A stretch of DNA of 64,000 bases. Origin: Streptomyces aquilus. Lineage in GTDB: Bacteria; Actinomycetota; Actinomycetes; Streptomycetales; Streptomycetaceae. Below, one piece after another: positions 1 through 9,100 of this stretch (position 1 is the stretch's first letter; the number at the start of each line of letters is the position of its first letter). Both the position numbers and the translations under genes were made by a program. The notes beneath the pieces were generated by a model that saw nothing but the letters and a program-made list of their open reading frames with translations, made no database searches and was not told the origin of the DNA. The stretch spans positions 6,634,001 through 6,698,000 of the forward strand of contig NZ_CP034463.1 of NCBI RefSeq assembly GCF_003955715.1. The letters are read 5' to 3'.

Positions 1-287
1 TTGACGAGCCCGGTGTCCACGAGCGGTGCCACCTGCCGGGTGACCGTCGACGAGTCGATGCCCATGCTCGCGGCGAGCGCCTTGACGCCCATCGGGCCTT
101 CCTTGTCGAGGCGGTTGAGCAGCAGGTATGCGGCGCGGTCCATGGAGTTGCGCACCTGCCCCACCCCGCCGAGCCGGGTCTGTTCGGCACGGCGGGCGAA
201 GACCGCCACCTCGTGCTGGAGCGTGTCGAGGAGACCGGTGTCACCGACGGTCGTCATGTCCATCGACATTTCAGGTGTTGTGGGCAT
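1..287 (-). CDS. MarR-family transcriptional regulator (5' part, runs off the window)
   Basis: Only the N-terminal ~95 codons are present; the gene continues beyond base 1. Read on the minus strand from the ATG at 287, the protein has a helical segment (LLDTLQHEVAVFARRAEQ) followed by a winged-helix region with the typical MarR run AAYLLLNRLDKEGPMGVKAL and the recognition-helix pattern MGIDSSTVTRQVAPLV. Other in-frame ATGs lie at 269, 263 and 257, and none has a convincing ribosome binding site, so the start is uncertain. It is divergent from the threonine dehydratase gene with about 145 bp between them. MarR proteins usually repress a neighbouring gene in response to a phenolic or oxidative ligand; the target here is unknown. 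Confidence 0.8.
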   Translation of the reverse strand, partial: MPTTPEMSMDMTTVGDTGLLDTLQHEVAVFARRAEQTRLGGVGQVRNSMDRAAYLLLNRLDKEGPMGVKALAASMGIDSSTVTRQVAPLVDTGLV

Positions 288-432
288 GGCCGGGGGCTCG
301 CTTCAGGTAAAGGGTGCTGGGTTGGGGGACAGGGTACGCGGCCGGAAGGCGGGCCGTACCGGCGCTGCGCAAACCGGTCTCGGAGGTTGGTCACAGCGGT
401 CGCTCCCGCCTGTGAACTGCGATGCTTGTGTC

Positions 433-1671
433 ATGAGCTATGGCACGGCTGACTCCTTGCACTCCCTGCGGCCCGTCACCCTCGACGATGTGCGCGGCGC
501 CCAGAAGATGCTCACGGGCGTGGCGCGGGTGACCGCGATGGAGGGCAGCCGGCACCTCTCCCAGCTGGTGGGTGCGCCGGTGCACTTCAAGTGCGAGAAC
601 CTCCAGCGCACGGGGTCCTTCAAGCTGCGTGGCGCCTACGTCCGGATCGCCGGCCTGCTGCCCGAGGAGCGCGCGGCCGGGGTCGTCGCCGCGAGCGCGG
701 GCAACCACGCGCAGGGTGTCGCGCTGGCGTCGTCGCTGCTGGGTGTGCGGTCGACGGTGTTCATGCCGAAGGGCGCCCCGCTGCCCAAGATCAGCGCGAC
801 CCGGGAGTACGGCGCCGAGGTGAGGCTGCACGGGCAGGTGGTCGACGAGACGCTGGCCGCCGCGCAGGAGTACGCGGAGCGGACGGGGGCGGTGTTCATC
901 CACCCCTTCGACCACCCGGACGTCATCGCGGGCCAGGGCACGGTCGGCCTGGAGATCCTGGAGCAGTGCCCCGAGGTGCGCACGATCGTCCTCGGGATCG
1001 GGGGCGGCGGTCTCGCGGCCGGCGTCGCGGTCGCGGTGAAGTCGCTGCGGCCCGATGTGCGGATCGTGGGCGTCCAGGCGGCGGGCGCGGCGGCGTACCC
1101 GCCCTCGCTGGCGGCCGGGCGCCCGATGTCGATCGAGAACCCGGCGACGATGGCCGACGGCATGAAGGTCGGGCGGCCCGGCGACGTGCCGTTCGAGATC
1201 GTGGGCGAACTCGTCGACGAGGTGCGGACGGTCAGCGAGGACGAGCTGTCCGCCGCGCTGCTGCTGAGCCTGGAGCGGGCCAAGCTGGTCGTCGAGCCGG
1301 CCGGCGCGAGCCCCGTCGCGGCGCTGCTGAGCGACCCCGGCGCCTTCGAGGGACCGGTCGTCGCGGTGCTGTCCGGCGGCAACGTCGACCCGGTGCTGCT
1401 TCAGCGCGTCCTGCGGCACGGCATGGCCGCGCAGGGCCGCTACCTGGCCGTACGTCTGCGCCTGACGGACCGTCCCGGCGCCCTCGCCACGCTCCTCGGG
1501 GTGTTGTCAGTGGTCGACGCTAATGTCCTCGACGTGAGCCATGTGCGGACCGACCCCCGGCTCGGGTTCACGGAGGCGGAGGTCGAGCTGCACCTGGAGA
1601 CGAAGGGTCCCGAGCACTGCGCCGAGGTCGGCCAGGCCCTGCGGAACGCGGGTTACACGGTCATCGACTGA
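433..1671 (+). CDS. ilvA: L-threonine dehydratase (threonine ammonia-lyase)
   Basis: A PLP enzyme of 412 residues that converts L-threonine to 2-oxobutyrate and ammonia, feeding isoleucine biosynthesis or threonine catabolism. The fold-type II lyase domain carries the PLP lysine K64 in GSFKLRGAY and the phosphate-binding glycine loop LGIGGGGLAAG; a C-terminal ACT-like domain follows (YLAVRLRLTDRPGALATLL onward). The length suits the short TdcB/IlvA class with one ACT domain, so I cannot separate the biosynthetic from the catabolic role. The ATG at 433 begins MSYGTADSL. The reading frame stays open upstream to base 1, but that stretch overlaps the MarR gene antisense and does not look coding. 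No clear ribosome binding site is visible. The enamine product is a RidA substrate, and a ridA-like gene lies at 43.8 kb. Confidence 0.9.
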   Translation: MSYGTADSLHSLRPVTLDDVRGAQKMLTGVARVTAMEGSRHLSQLVGAPVHFKCENLQRTGSFKLRGAYVRIAGLLPEERAAGVVAASAGNHAQGVALASSLLGVRSTVFMPKGAPLPKISATREYGAEVRLHGQVVDETLAAAQEYAERTGAVFIHPFDHPDVIAGQGTVGLEILEQCPEVRTIVLGIGGGGLAAGVAVAVKSLRPDVRIVGVQAAGAAAYPPSLAAGRPMSIENPATMADGMKVGRPGDVPFEIVGELVDEVRTVSEDELSAALLLSLERAKLVVEPAGASPVAALLSDPGAFEGPVVAVLSGGNVDPVLLQRVLRHGMAAQGRYLAVRLRLTDRPGALATLLGVLSVVDANVLDVSHVRTDPRLGFTEAEVELHLETKGPEHCAEVGQALRNAGYTVID

Positions 1672-1708
1672 GGTCAGCGGCTTGGATTCACCCTTTCGGG
1701 AAAATCCG

Positions 1709-1737
1709 TTGAGACTCGCGATACATCGCGTTATGGT
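1709..1737 (+). promoter_or_regulatory. Promoter with embedded operator palindrome for the ABC exporter operon
   Basis: A -35 box TTGAGA (1709-1714) and a -10 box TATGGT (1732-1737) are separated by exactly 17 bp. The spacer holds a perfect palindrome, CGCGAT-AC-ATCGCG, at 1717-1730. A dyad between the two hexamers is the usual position for a repressor operator. The predicted transcript has a leader of about 85 nt before the ATG at 1828. The cognate regulator is not identified; the MarR gene at the window edge is one candidate. Confidence 0.65.
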
Positions 1738-1739
1738 GC

Positions 1740-1759
1740 GTCGAGAGAAGTCGAGAGAA
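1740..1759 (+). repeat. Perfect tandem 10-bp repeat in the ABC exporter leader
   Basis: GTCGAGAGAA occurs twice back to back (1740-1749 and 1750-1759), just after the predicted transcription start of the exporter operon. It is purine-rich and lies about 70 nt before the start codon, too far to serve as the ribosome binding site. Its function is unknown. Confidence 0.6.
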
Positions 1760-1827
1760 AAAGACAGGCGACGCAACCAGCGCAAACCTAGGCTTTTCGA
1801 AGAATCCCCGACGACGTGGAGACTCAT

Positions 1828-2805
1828 ATGCCAGGCGCCATCTATGCCGAAGGCCTGGTGAAGACCTTCGGTGACGTAAGGGCTCTGGACGGCGTCGACC
1901 TGGACGTGCCGGAAGGCACCGTCCTGGGCCTGCTCGGGCCGAACGGCGCGGGCAAGACGACGGCCGTCCGCTGTCTGACGACCCTCCTGCGGCCCGACAG
2001 CGGCTCGGCGGTCGTCGCGGGCATCGACGTCCTCAAGCACCCCGACGCCGTGCGCCGTTCCATCGGACTGTCCGGCCAGTTCGCGGCGGTCGACGAGTAT
2101 CTGACCGGCCGCGAGAACCTCCAGATGGTCGGCCGGCTCTACCAGATGAGGGCGAAGGCCGCGAAGGCCCGGGCGGCCGAGCTGCTGGAGCAGTTCGACC
2201 TCGCCGACGCCGCCGACCGCCCCACCAAGACCTACTCCGGCGGCATGCGCCGCCGCCTCGACCTCGCGGCCGCCCTGGTCGTCTCCCCGCCCGTGATGTT
2301 CATGGACGAACCGACCACCGGCCTGGACCCCCGCAACCGCCAGCTGCTGTGGGACGTCATCAAGCGCCTGGTCTCCGGCGGTACGACCCTGCTGCTGACC
2401 ACGCAGTACCTCGAAGAGGCCGACCACCTCGCCCATGACATCGCCGTCGTCGACCACGGCCGGCTCATCGCCCAGGGCACCTCCGACCAGCTCAAGGCCC
2501 GCACCGGCGGCGAGCGCGTCGAGGTCGTCGTCCATGAGCGCGAGGACATCGCGACCGCCTCCGAGGTCCTGCGCGGCTTCGGCAAGGGCGACACCACGGT
2601 CGAGGAGCACACCCGCAAGCTCACCGTCCCCGTCACCGGGGGCGCCAAGCTGCTCGCCGAGGTCATCCGCGAGCTCGACACCCGGGGCATCGAGATCGAC
2701 GACATCGGTTTGCGCCGCCCCACCCTCGACGACGTGTTCCTCTCCCTGACCGGCCATGTGGCCGAGGAGGCCATCACGAACAACGAGGAGGCCGTCAAGA
2801 AATGA
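1828..2805 (+). CDS. DrrA-type ABC transporter ATP-binding protein
   Basis: Cytoplasmic ATPase (325 aa) of an ABC-2 exporter of the daunorubicin-resistance type. It shows Walker A GPNGAGKTT near residue 40, a signature loop TYSGGMRRRLDLA, Walker B VMFMDEPTTGLDP and an H-loop-like TTQYLEE, followed by the C-terminal ~95-residue extension usual in DrrA proteins (IDDIGLRRPTLDDVFLSLTG). The ATG at 1828 is preferred to an in-frame GTG at 1816 because MPGAIYAEGL matches the family start and GTGGAGAC precedes it. The stop overlaps the next start as ATGA, so the two genes are translationally coupled. Substrate unknown; such exporters move hydrophobic drugs or lipids. Expression is probably controlled at the palindrome in the 1709-1737 promoter. 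Confidence 0.9.
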   Translation: MPGAIYAEGLVKTFGDVRALDGVDLDVPEGTVLGLLGPNGAGKTTAVRCLTTLLRPDSGSAVVAGIDVLKHPDAVRRSIGLSGQFAAVDEYLTGRENLQMVGRLYQMRAKAAKARAAELLEQFDLADAADRPTKTYSGGMRRRLDLAAALVVSPPVMFMDEPTTGLDPRNRQLLWDVIKRLVSGGTTLLLTTQYLEEADHLAHDIAVVDHGRLIAQGTSDQLKARTGGERVEVVVHEREDIATASEVLRGFGKGDTTVEEHTRKLTVPVTGGAKLLAEVIRELDTRGIEIDDIGLRRPTLDDVFLSLTGHVAEEAITNNEEAVKK

Positions 2806-3659
2806 GCACCGCCACCGACACCGCACGCGTCGCACCGGCCGGCAACCCGGTCAGCCAGTCCGTCCGGGACTCCATGGTCGTCGCCCAGCGCAACCTCATC
2901 CGGATGTCCCGCATCCCCGAGATGATCATCTACGGGCTGATCCAGCCCATCATGTTCGTGGTGCTGTTCACCTACGTCTTCGGCGGCTCCATGCAGATCG
3001 GCGGCAGCACCAGCGCCGTCGACTACAAGAACTTCCTGATGGCCGGCATCTTCGCGCAGACCGTCACGTTCGCCACCGCCAGCTCCGGCGCGGGCATCGC
3101 CGACGACATGCACAAGGGGCTCATCGACCGCTTCCGCTCCCTGCCCATGGCCAGGGGCGCGGTGCTCACCGGGCGCACCTTCGCCGACCTCGTCCAGACC
3201 GCGCTCACCCTGGTCGTCCTCGCGGTGGTCGCCCTGCTGGTCGGCTGGCGCGTCGGATCGGACGCGCCCACCAACGCCGGCAAGGTGCTGGGCGCCTTCG
3301 GGCTGCTGCTCCTGCTCGGCTACGCCTTCACCTGGATCGGCGCCCTGATCGGCATGTCCGTCCGCACCCCCGAGGCGGCCACCTCCAGCGGCCTGATCTG
3401 GCTCTTCCCGGTCACCTTCATCTCGAACGCGTTCGTGGACACCAGCCACATGACCCCGTGGCTGCGCCACATCGCCGACTGGAACCCGTTCAGCGCCACC
3501 GTCCAGGCCTGCCGCAAGCTCTTCGGCAACCCGGGCGTCTCGCCCTCCGAGGCCTGGCCGATGCAGCACCCGGTGTGGGCCTCGCTGATCTACTCGATCC
3601 TGATCATCGTCGTCTTCAGGACCCTGTCGGTCAGGAAGTACCGCTCGGCGACCGCATGA
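2802..3659 (+). CDS. DrrB-type ABC-2 transporter permease
   Basis: Membrane subunit (285 aa) of the exporter encoded with the upstream ATPase; the start overlaps that gene by 4 bp. About six hydrophobic segments are visible, beginning with MIIYGLIQPIMFVVLFTYVF. The conserved ABC-2 region follows: the F-x-Q-TVTFATASSGAGIADDM stretch, the LIDRFRSLPM coupling segment, and later GLIWLFPVTFISNAFV. It ends SVRKYRSATA. A strong hairpin lies 5 bp after the stop. With the ATPase it should form a homodimeric (DrrAB)2 exporter in the cytoplasmic membrane. Confidence 0.9.
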   Translation: MSTATDTARVAPAGNPVSQSVRDSMVVAQRNLIRMSRIPEMIIYGLIQPIMFVVLFTYVFGGSMQIGGSTSAVDYKNFLMAGIFAQTVTFATASSGAGIADDMHKGLIDRFRSLPMARGAVLTGRTFADLVQTALTLVVLAVVALLVGWRVGSDAPTNAGKVLGAFGLLLLLGYAFTWIGALIGMSVRTPEAATSSGLIWLFPVTFISNAFVDTSHMTPWLRHIADWNPFSATVQACRKLFGNPGVSPSEAWPMQHPVWASLIYSILIIVVFRTLSVRKYRSATA

Positions 3660-3664
3660 CAAAG

Positions 3665-3692
3665 CCCCCGGTGTCCCAGGGGACACCGGGGG
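3665..3692. terminator. Bidirectional terminator between the ABC operon and greA
   Basis: A 13-bp perfect inverted repeat CCCCCGGTGTCCC (3665-3677) / GGGACACCGGGGG (3680-3692) with almost no loop. It lies between two convergent genes, 5 bp after the permease stop and 25 bp before the greA stop. There is no U-tract, as is common in Streptomyces terminators. Confidence 0.75.
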
Positions 3693-3717
3693 CCGTCACG
3701 GGCGGGGTGCAGCCGGC

Positions 3718-4218
3718 TCAGCCGTTGTAGGGCGCCGCCTTCAGGATCTTCACGGAGGCCTTCTTGCCGTTGGGCAGCTCGTACTCCGCGTCCTCGCCGA
3801 CCTTGTGGCCGATCACGCCGGAGCCCAGCGGGGACTGCGGCGAGTAGGTCTCGATGTCGGAGCTGGCGTACTCGCGGGAGGCGAGCAGGAAGGTCATCGT
3901 GTCGTCCTCGTCGCCGTCGAAGGCGATCGTCACGACCATGCCGGGGGCCACCGCGCCGTCGGCGGACGCCGGGGCCTCGCCGACCTTGGCCTTCTCCAGG
4001 AGCTGGGTCAGCTGGCGGATGCGGAGCTCCTGCTTGCCCTGCTCTTCCTTGGCCGCGTGGTACCCGCCGTTCTCGCGCAGGTCGCCCTCCTCGCGCGCGG
4101 CCGCGATCTTCGCGGTGACTTCCTCGCGCGCGGGACCAGACAGGTACGCCAGCTCTTCCTTGAGCTTGGTGTACGCCTCCTGCGTAAGCCAGGTGACGTC
4201 TTCGCTGGTCTGGGTCAC
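3718..4218 (-). CDS. greA: Transcription elongation factor GreA
   Basis: GreA (166 aa) rescues backtracked RNA polymerase by stimulating cleavage of the nascent RNA 3' end. The N-terminal coiled coil carries TWLTQEAYTKLKEELAYLSG, the acidic tip region REEGDLRENGGYHAAKEEQ, and RIRQLTQLLEKA; the C-terminal FKBP-like domain ends in SPLGSGVIGHKVGEDAEYELP. The GTG at 4218 is chosen because GAGGAG lies 8 nt upstream and the length then fits the family; the open frame reaches 4248. It is convergent with the ABC exporter operon and lies downstream of the DUF4307 gene on the same strand, 168 bp away. Confidence 0.95.
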   Translation of the reverse strand: MTQTSEDVTWLTQEAYTKLKEELAYLSGPAREEVTAKIAAAREEGDLRENGGYHAAKEEQGKQELRIRQLTQLLEKAKVGEAPASADGAVAPGMVVTIAFDGDEDDTMTFLLASREYASSDIETYSPQSPLGSGVIGHKVGEDAEYELPNGKKASVKILKAAPYNG

Positions 4219-4386
4219 AGGTGCTCCTCGTAGGTACTGGGAATACAAAGCATCGCCCTACCCAGAAGAATGTTCCTTCACGGATGGGCGAAACCACGAG
4301 CCTAACAATTCAGCGGCCGAAGGGGGAGGACATAAGCCATCAGAATCACGTCAAAGCAGGTCAGCCACTACGTAATGCGGCTGAAC

Positions 4387-4785
4387 TCAGTCGGCGTGGC
4401 AGCCCAGCAGCTCGGCGGTGGTGCCCGGGGACGTCGTACGGAGCGTGACGACCTTGTCGATCCGGGTGGCGTCACCGGAGAAGCGGAAATCGGCCCGGCC
4501 GACCTCGGCGCCGTTCTCGGCCTGGGAGCGGATCGTGCAGTAGCCGCTGGCGCCGGCGTCCTTGCGGACCTCCAGATGGACCTGCACCGAGTCCTTGCCC
4601 GGCTCGAAGGTGATCACTTCGGCGCTGATCTCGTTCTTGGCGACGTAGTGCCAGGCGAAATAGCCCAGCAGCGCGACCAGCAGGGCCCCGAACGCGACGG
4701 CGGCGATCCTGAGCTTGCGGTCGGCGCGCTCGTCCGAGGAGCGGCCGTAACGGCCCTCGGGCAGTCGCGTGGTCGACGCGCTCAT
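4387..4785 (-). CDS. DUF4307 membrane protein
   Basis: A 132-residue protein with an arginine-rich cytoplasmic N-terminus (residues 1-26), one transmembrane helix (IAAVAFGALLVALLGYFAWHY, about 27-48) and an extracellular beta-rich domain with two cysteines (YCTIRSQA and the terminal LLGCHAD) that could pair. This matches the actinobacterial DUF4307 family, which commonly lies beside greA and mca. Function unknown. It diverges from mca with a 139-bp intergenic region. Confidence 0.85.
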   Translation of the reverse strand: MSASTTRLPEGRYGRSSDERADRKLRIAAVAFGALLVALLGYFAWHYVAKNEISAEVITFEPGKDSVQVHLEVRKDAGASGYCTIRSQAENGAEVGRADFRFSGDATRIDKVVTLRTTSPGTTAELLGCHAD

Positions 4786-4840
4786 GATCGTCCTCTCGGC
4801 AGAAACCGGACGGAAACCGGGCCGCAGCCGGACCCCGGAA

Positions 4841-4870
4841 TTATTCGCCCTCCGATTCGGTCACTATAGA
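4841..4870 (+). promoter_or_regulatory. Candidate promoter of mca
   Basis: TTATTC (4841-4846) and TATAGA (4865-4870) are separated by 18 bp inside the DUF4307/mca divergent region. TATAGA is a good -10 hexamer in an otherwise GC-rich stretch. The predicted transcript begins about 48 nt before the TTG start. The -35 match is weak. Confidence 0.4.
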
Positions 4871-4924
4871 AGCCGCCGATCGCACCCGAAGACACCGGGG
4901 CGCCGACTTACTGAGGATCGAGTC

Positions 4925-5806
4925 TTGACTGACCAGCTGCGACTGATGGCCGTTCACGCGCACCCCGACGACGAGTCGAGCAAGGGCGCGGCCACCATGG
5001 CGAAGTACGTGTCCGAGGGGGTGGACGTGCTGGTCGTGACCTGCACGGGCGGGGAGCGCGGCTCCATCCTCAATCCGAAGCTGCAGGGCGACAAGTACAT
5101 CGAGGAGCACATCCACGAGGTACGCAAGAAGGAGATGGACGAGGCCCGCGAGATCCTCGGCGTCAAGCAGGAGTGGCTCGGCTTCGTCGACTCCGGCCTG
5201 CCCGAGGGCGACCCGCTGCCCCCGCTCCCCGAGGGCTGCTTCGCCCTGGAGGACGTCGACAAGGCGGCCGGCGAGCTGGTCCGCAAGATCCGCGCGTTCC
5301 GCCCCCAGGTCATCACGACGTACGACGAGAACGGCGGCTACCCGCACCCCGACCACATCATGACCCACAAGATCTCGATGGTGGCGTTCGAGGGCGCGAC
5401 GGACACCGAGAAGTACCCGGAGGCGGACTTCGGCCCCGCCTACCAGCCGCGGAAGCTCTACTACAACCAGGGCTTCAACCGCCCCCGCACCGAGGCGCTG
5501 CACCAGGCGATGCTGGACCGCGGCCTGGAGTCGCCGTACGAGGACTGGCTCAAGCGCTGGAACGAGATCGAGCGCACCGAGCGCACCCTGACCACGCACA
5601 TCCCGTGCGCCGAGTTCTTCGAGATCCGCGACAAGGCCCTGATCGCGCACGCCACGCAGATCGACCCCGACGGCGGCTGGTTCAAGGTCCCGATGGAGAT
5701 CCAGAAGGAGGTCTGGCCGACGGAGGAGTACGAGCTCGCCAAGTCCCTCGTCGATACCTCCCTCCCCGAGGACGACCTCTTCGCGGGCATCCGCGACAAT
5801 GCCTGA
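4925..5806 (+). CDS. mca: Mycothiol S-conjugate amidase Mca
   Basis: A zinc amidase (293 aa) that cleaves mycothiol S-conjugates of electrophiles and antibiotics, giving GlcN-Ins for recycling and an exportable mercapturic acid. The PIG-L/LmbE-type fold shows the metal-binding AHPDDESS motif at the N-terminus, TTYDENGGYPHPDHI in the middle (second histidine ligand), and a C-terminal PTEEYELAKSLVDTSLPEDDLF characteristic of Mca. The TTG at 4925 is chosen because it gives LTDQLRLMAVHAHPDD, the family's conserved start, with GAGGA upstream; a longer ATG frame from 4769 crosses the promoter. The next gene overlaps its 3' end by 8 bp. Confidence 0.95.
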   Translation: MTDQLRLMAVHAHPDDESSKGAATMAKYVSEGVDVLVVTCTGGERGSILNPKLQGDKYIEEHIHEVRKKEMDEAREILGVKQEWLGFVDSGLPEGDPLPPLPEGCFALEDVDKAAGELVRKIRAFRPQVITTYDENGGYPHPDHIMTHKISMVAFEGATDTEKYPEADFGPAYQPRKLYYNQGFNRPRTEALHQAMLDRGLESPYEDWLKRWNEIERTERTLTTHIPCAEFFEIRDKALIAHATQIDPDGGWFKVPMEIQKEVWPTEEYELAKSLVDTSLPEDDLFAGIRDNA

Positions 5807-6053
5807 CATGAGCGCAAGCGTGAGCCTGGCAATGACGCACCTCGCCCCCCTCGCCAAGGAGGTGGACGAGAACAAGGTCACCCCCGGCGTCCTCGGCTTC
5901 ATCGTCTTCGCGGTGATGGCGCTGGCGGTGTGGGGCCTGATGAAGAGCATGAGCCGGCGGCTGGGGAAGGTCGACTTCGAGGAGACCCCGGACCCGGAGG
6001 CCGAGACCGCCTCCGAGACGGCCTCGGCCAAGCCCGGCGCCGGCCGGAGCTGA
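5799..6053 (+). CDS. Small single-pass membrane protein downstream of mca
   Basis: Up to 84 residues, with one clear transmembrane helix (VLGFIVFAVMALAVWGLM, about residues 31-48), a short basic loop (SMSRRLGK) and an acidic/Ala-rich tail. The start is unclear: ATG 5799 overlaps the mca stop, and in-frame ATGs follow at 5808 and 5835. The 5799 start gives translational coupling to mca. No enzymatic motif. The position suggests a co-transcribed accessory protein of mycothiol detoxification, but that is only inference. Confidence 0.7.
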   Translation: MPDMSASVSLAMTHLAPLAKEVDENKVTPGVLGFIVFAVMALAVWGLMKSMSRRLGKVDFEETPDPEAETASETASAKPGAGRS

Positions 6054-6106
6054 CCCCGGTCATGGCGGGTGGCGGTCAGAGCTGACCCTGGTCACCCCGG
6101 AGGCGG

Positions 6107-9100
6107 TCAGCTCCTGGCCGCCACCGCCACCCCCATGACCTCCCGCGCGTGCCGGTTCGGGACCATCCCCAGCCGCCAGGCCTGCCAGCCGGACTCCAGG
6201 CTGATGCCCCGCTCCAGAAGCAGCAGATACGCCTCCACGTAGTCGTCCAGCTTCTCGTCCCGGGACGGGTGGCCGGCGCGGGACAGCTGGGACAGCTCCT
6301 CCTGCGCCACCGCCGTACCGATCTCCACGCCGCCCGGGGCCGCGTACGGCAGCAGGGTGCAGCGCAGGAAGCGGGCCCAGTCCTCGCCGCGGCGGTCGCC
6401 GTACGACGTGAACAGGCCGATCGCCTCGTCGCACAGGGCGAGGGCCTGCGGCGTGCGGGCGTTGCCCGCGTCCACCACCGCCAGCTCCAGGCACGTCCAC
6501 GCCTCGCCGTGCGCGACGCCGATGCGCTGGAAGTCGGCGCGGGCGTCGACGAGGAGCTGACGGGCGAAGCCGGAGTTGCGCAGGGAACCCGTCTGGGCCG
6601 CCCGCTGGTCACGGGTCACGCGCGCCGAGTGGTGCCGGGCGCAGGCCAGGCCGTAGACGTCGCGGATGCGGGAGAACATCGTCCGGGAGCGTTCCAGCTC
6701 GCGGACCGCCAGATCCAGGTTGCCGGCCTCCTCCAGTGCCTGGCCCAGGTAGTAGACCGACCAGGCCTCGCCGCGCGCGTCCTCGTTCTCGCGGTGCCGG
6801 GACGCCGCCTGGCGCAGACCGTCCACCGCCGGAGAGGGATCGCCGGCGACCAGCCGGGCCCGGGCCAGCTGGGTCAGGGCCCAGGCCTCGCCGCGGGCGT
6901 CGCGCGTGCGGCCGTAGAGATCCAGGGCCGTGCGCAGCTCCCGCTCGGCTCTGGGGACGTCGCCCATGCGCAGGCCCAGCTGGCCGAGCTGGAAGTGGGC
7001 CCAGGCCTCGCCGTGCACGGACTCGCCCGCGCGATGCAGCACCAGGGACTGGGTGAGCAGATCCATGGCCTCCGACAGGTGCGCGCGGTCGCGTTCCACC
7101 GCCGCCAGCGCGTGCATCGTCCAGGCGCGGTCCGTCGCCAGCTCGGGGGCCGCCTGGAGGTCCAGGGCCTCGTGCAGCTTGGCCGCCGCCTCCGTCAGGT
7201 TGCCCTGGTGGTGGAGCGTGATGCCGAGGGAGCACAGGGCCCTGGCCGCGCCCGCGTCGTGGTGGGCCTCCATGTACAGGTCGACCACCGAGGTCAGGGT
7301 CGTGCGCGCCTTGTCCAGCTCGCCGAGCTGACGGGCCGCGATACCGGTGCGCCACTGGACCGAGCGCACCAGCAGGCCCTGGTCGACGGCCTGGGCCAGC
7401 TCGCTGATCTCACCGAGGCGGTAGAGGTCGCCGCGCAGCAGGCAGTAGTCGCACAGGGCGCCCAGCAGGCTCAGCACCGCCGCCTGGTTGACGCCCTCCG
7501 CGTGCCGCAGGGTCGAGGTGATGAAGCTCGACTCGTCGTCCAGCCAGCGCAGCGCCTCGTCCAGCGAGGTGAAGCCGTGCGGGCTGAAACGGTCCGAGCG
7601 GGTCGACATGTTGCCGTCGACCAGGCGCAGCACGGAATCCGCCAGCTCCGCGTAGTTCACGATGAGACGTTCCTGCGCCGAGGCGCGCTCCGCCGGTTCC
7701 TCCTCGTCGAGGAGGCGGGCCTGGGCGAAGGCGCGGACCAGGTCGTGCAGGCGGTAGCGGTCCCCGCGGACATGGTCGAGCAGGCCCGCGCGGGAGAGCG
7801 CGACGAGCTGCCGCCTCGCCTCCGCCTGGTCGGTGGCGAGCAGTGCCGCCGCCGCGGCCGCGCCCAGGGACGCCCGGCCCGCCAGCGCCAGGCGGCGCAG
7901 CAGGCGGCGAGCCGGGTCCGACTGGTCGGTGTAGCGCAGCCACAGCACCCGCTCGATCGGCTCCACCGGGCCGTACGCGCCCAGGTCCGCGGCCAGTTGA
8001 CGCGGTGAACGCGGGCCGAGAGCCGAGCCCGCGATGCGCAGCGCGAGCGGCAGACCACCGCACAACTGTCTGATCCGGTCGGCGGATTCGGCGTCGTACG
8101 GCCCCGACTTGTCCTGCGCCGTCGCGCTCAGCAGCTCTTCCGCGCCCGCCGGGTCCAGCGCCTCCACCGGCAGATGGTGCACCCAGGCCGGCAGATCGGC
8201 GGGCAGCTGCAAAGCGGTGCGGCTCGTGACCAGGACCAGGCTGTCCGAGCGCTCGGGGACGAGGGTGCGGACCTGCTCGGGGTCCGAGGCGTCGTCCAGG
8301 ACGACCGTCACCGGCAGGCCCGTCAGATGCTGGTGGTACAGCTCGCTCAGCCGCTTGACCTGCTGGTCGGGGGAGGAACGCTCCCGGAACAGCAGCTGCT
8401 CGCGGGGCGCGCCGAGCCGGTTCAGCAGGTGCAGCAGGGCGTCGCGGGTGGGCAGCGGCGGCTCCTCCGGGCTGTCGCCGCGCAGGTCCACCACGCACGC
8501 GCCGCGGAAGTAGTCCCGCAGATCGTGCGCGGCGTGCAGCGCGAGTGCGGAACGGCCGCTGCCGGACGGACCGTGCAGCACGACCACCGTCGGCCGGGTC
8601 TCCGTGCTCGCCCGCGCCGACTGCACCCACTGTCTGATCCGCCCCAGCTCCTGCCGGCGTCCCGCGAACTCCGCGACCGGCTCCGGGAGTTGCCCGAACG
8701 ACTGCTCCAGCACGCTCCGCCCGCGGGCCGCCGCGCTCTTGTCGGCGCCCTTCAGCCGCGGCCCCGTCTTCTTCGGTCCGGTAGAGGCACTGCGCACCCG
8801 CTGCTGATCGAGGAACGGCCGGATGCCCCGCACCTCGAGGGCGGTCAGCCACGACAGCCGCAGCTGTTCGGGCCCGCCCGGCTGACTCGCCGCGCCCGCC
8901 TGGTGATGCGCCGCCGGCAGATGCGACCCGGCGACCTTCACCACGGTCGCCGCGGCCCCTACGACACCCACGGCCACCCCGGCACCCAGGGCCGTCCCCG
9001 CGCCGGTCCCCAGCGCCAGGTCGGCGACGACGGCCGCCGCGGCGGCGACTCCGGCCACCAGCAGGGGAGTTCCACCGCCCTGCTGCGCGTACCGCTGCCC

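Noticed and set aside
391..415. TCACAG-N13-CTGTGA inverted repeat upstream of ilvA as a CRP-like site
   Set aside because: The half-sites are in the reverse order and spacing compared with CRP (TGTGA-N6-TCACA), and no promoter is evident around it.
1..432. In-frame extension of threonine dehydratase to base 1 with a TTG start
   Set aside because: The stretch is antisense to a recognisable MarR winged helix, and its translation shows no conserved sequence; the enzyme fold begins after 433.
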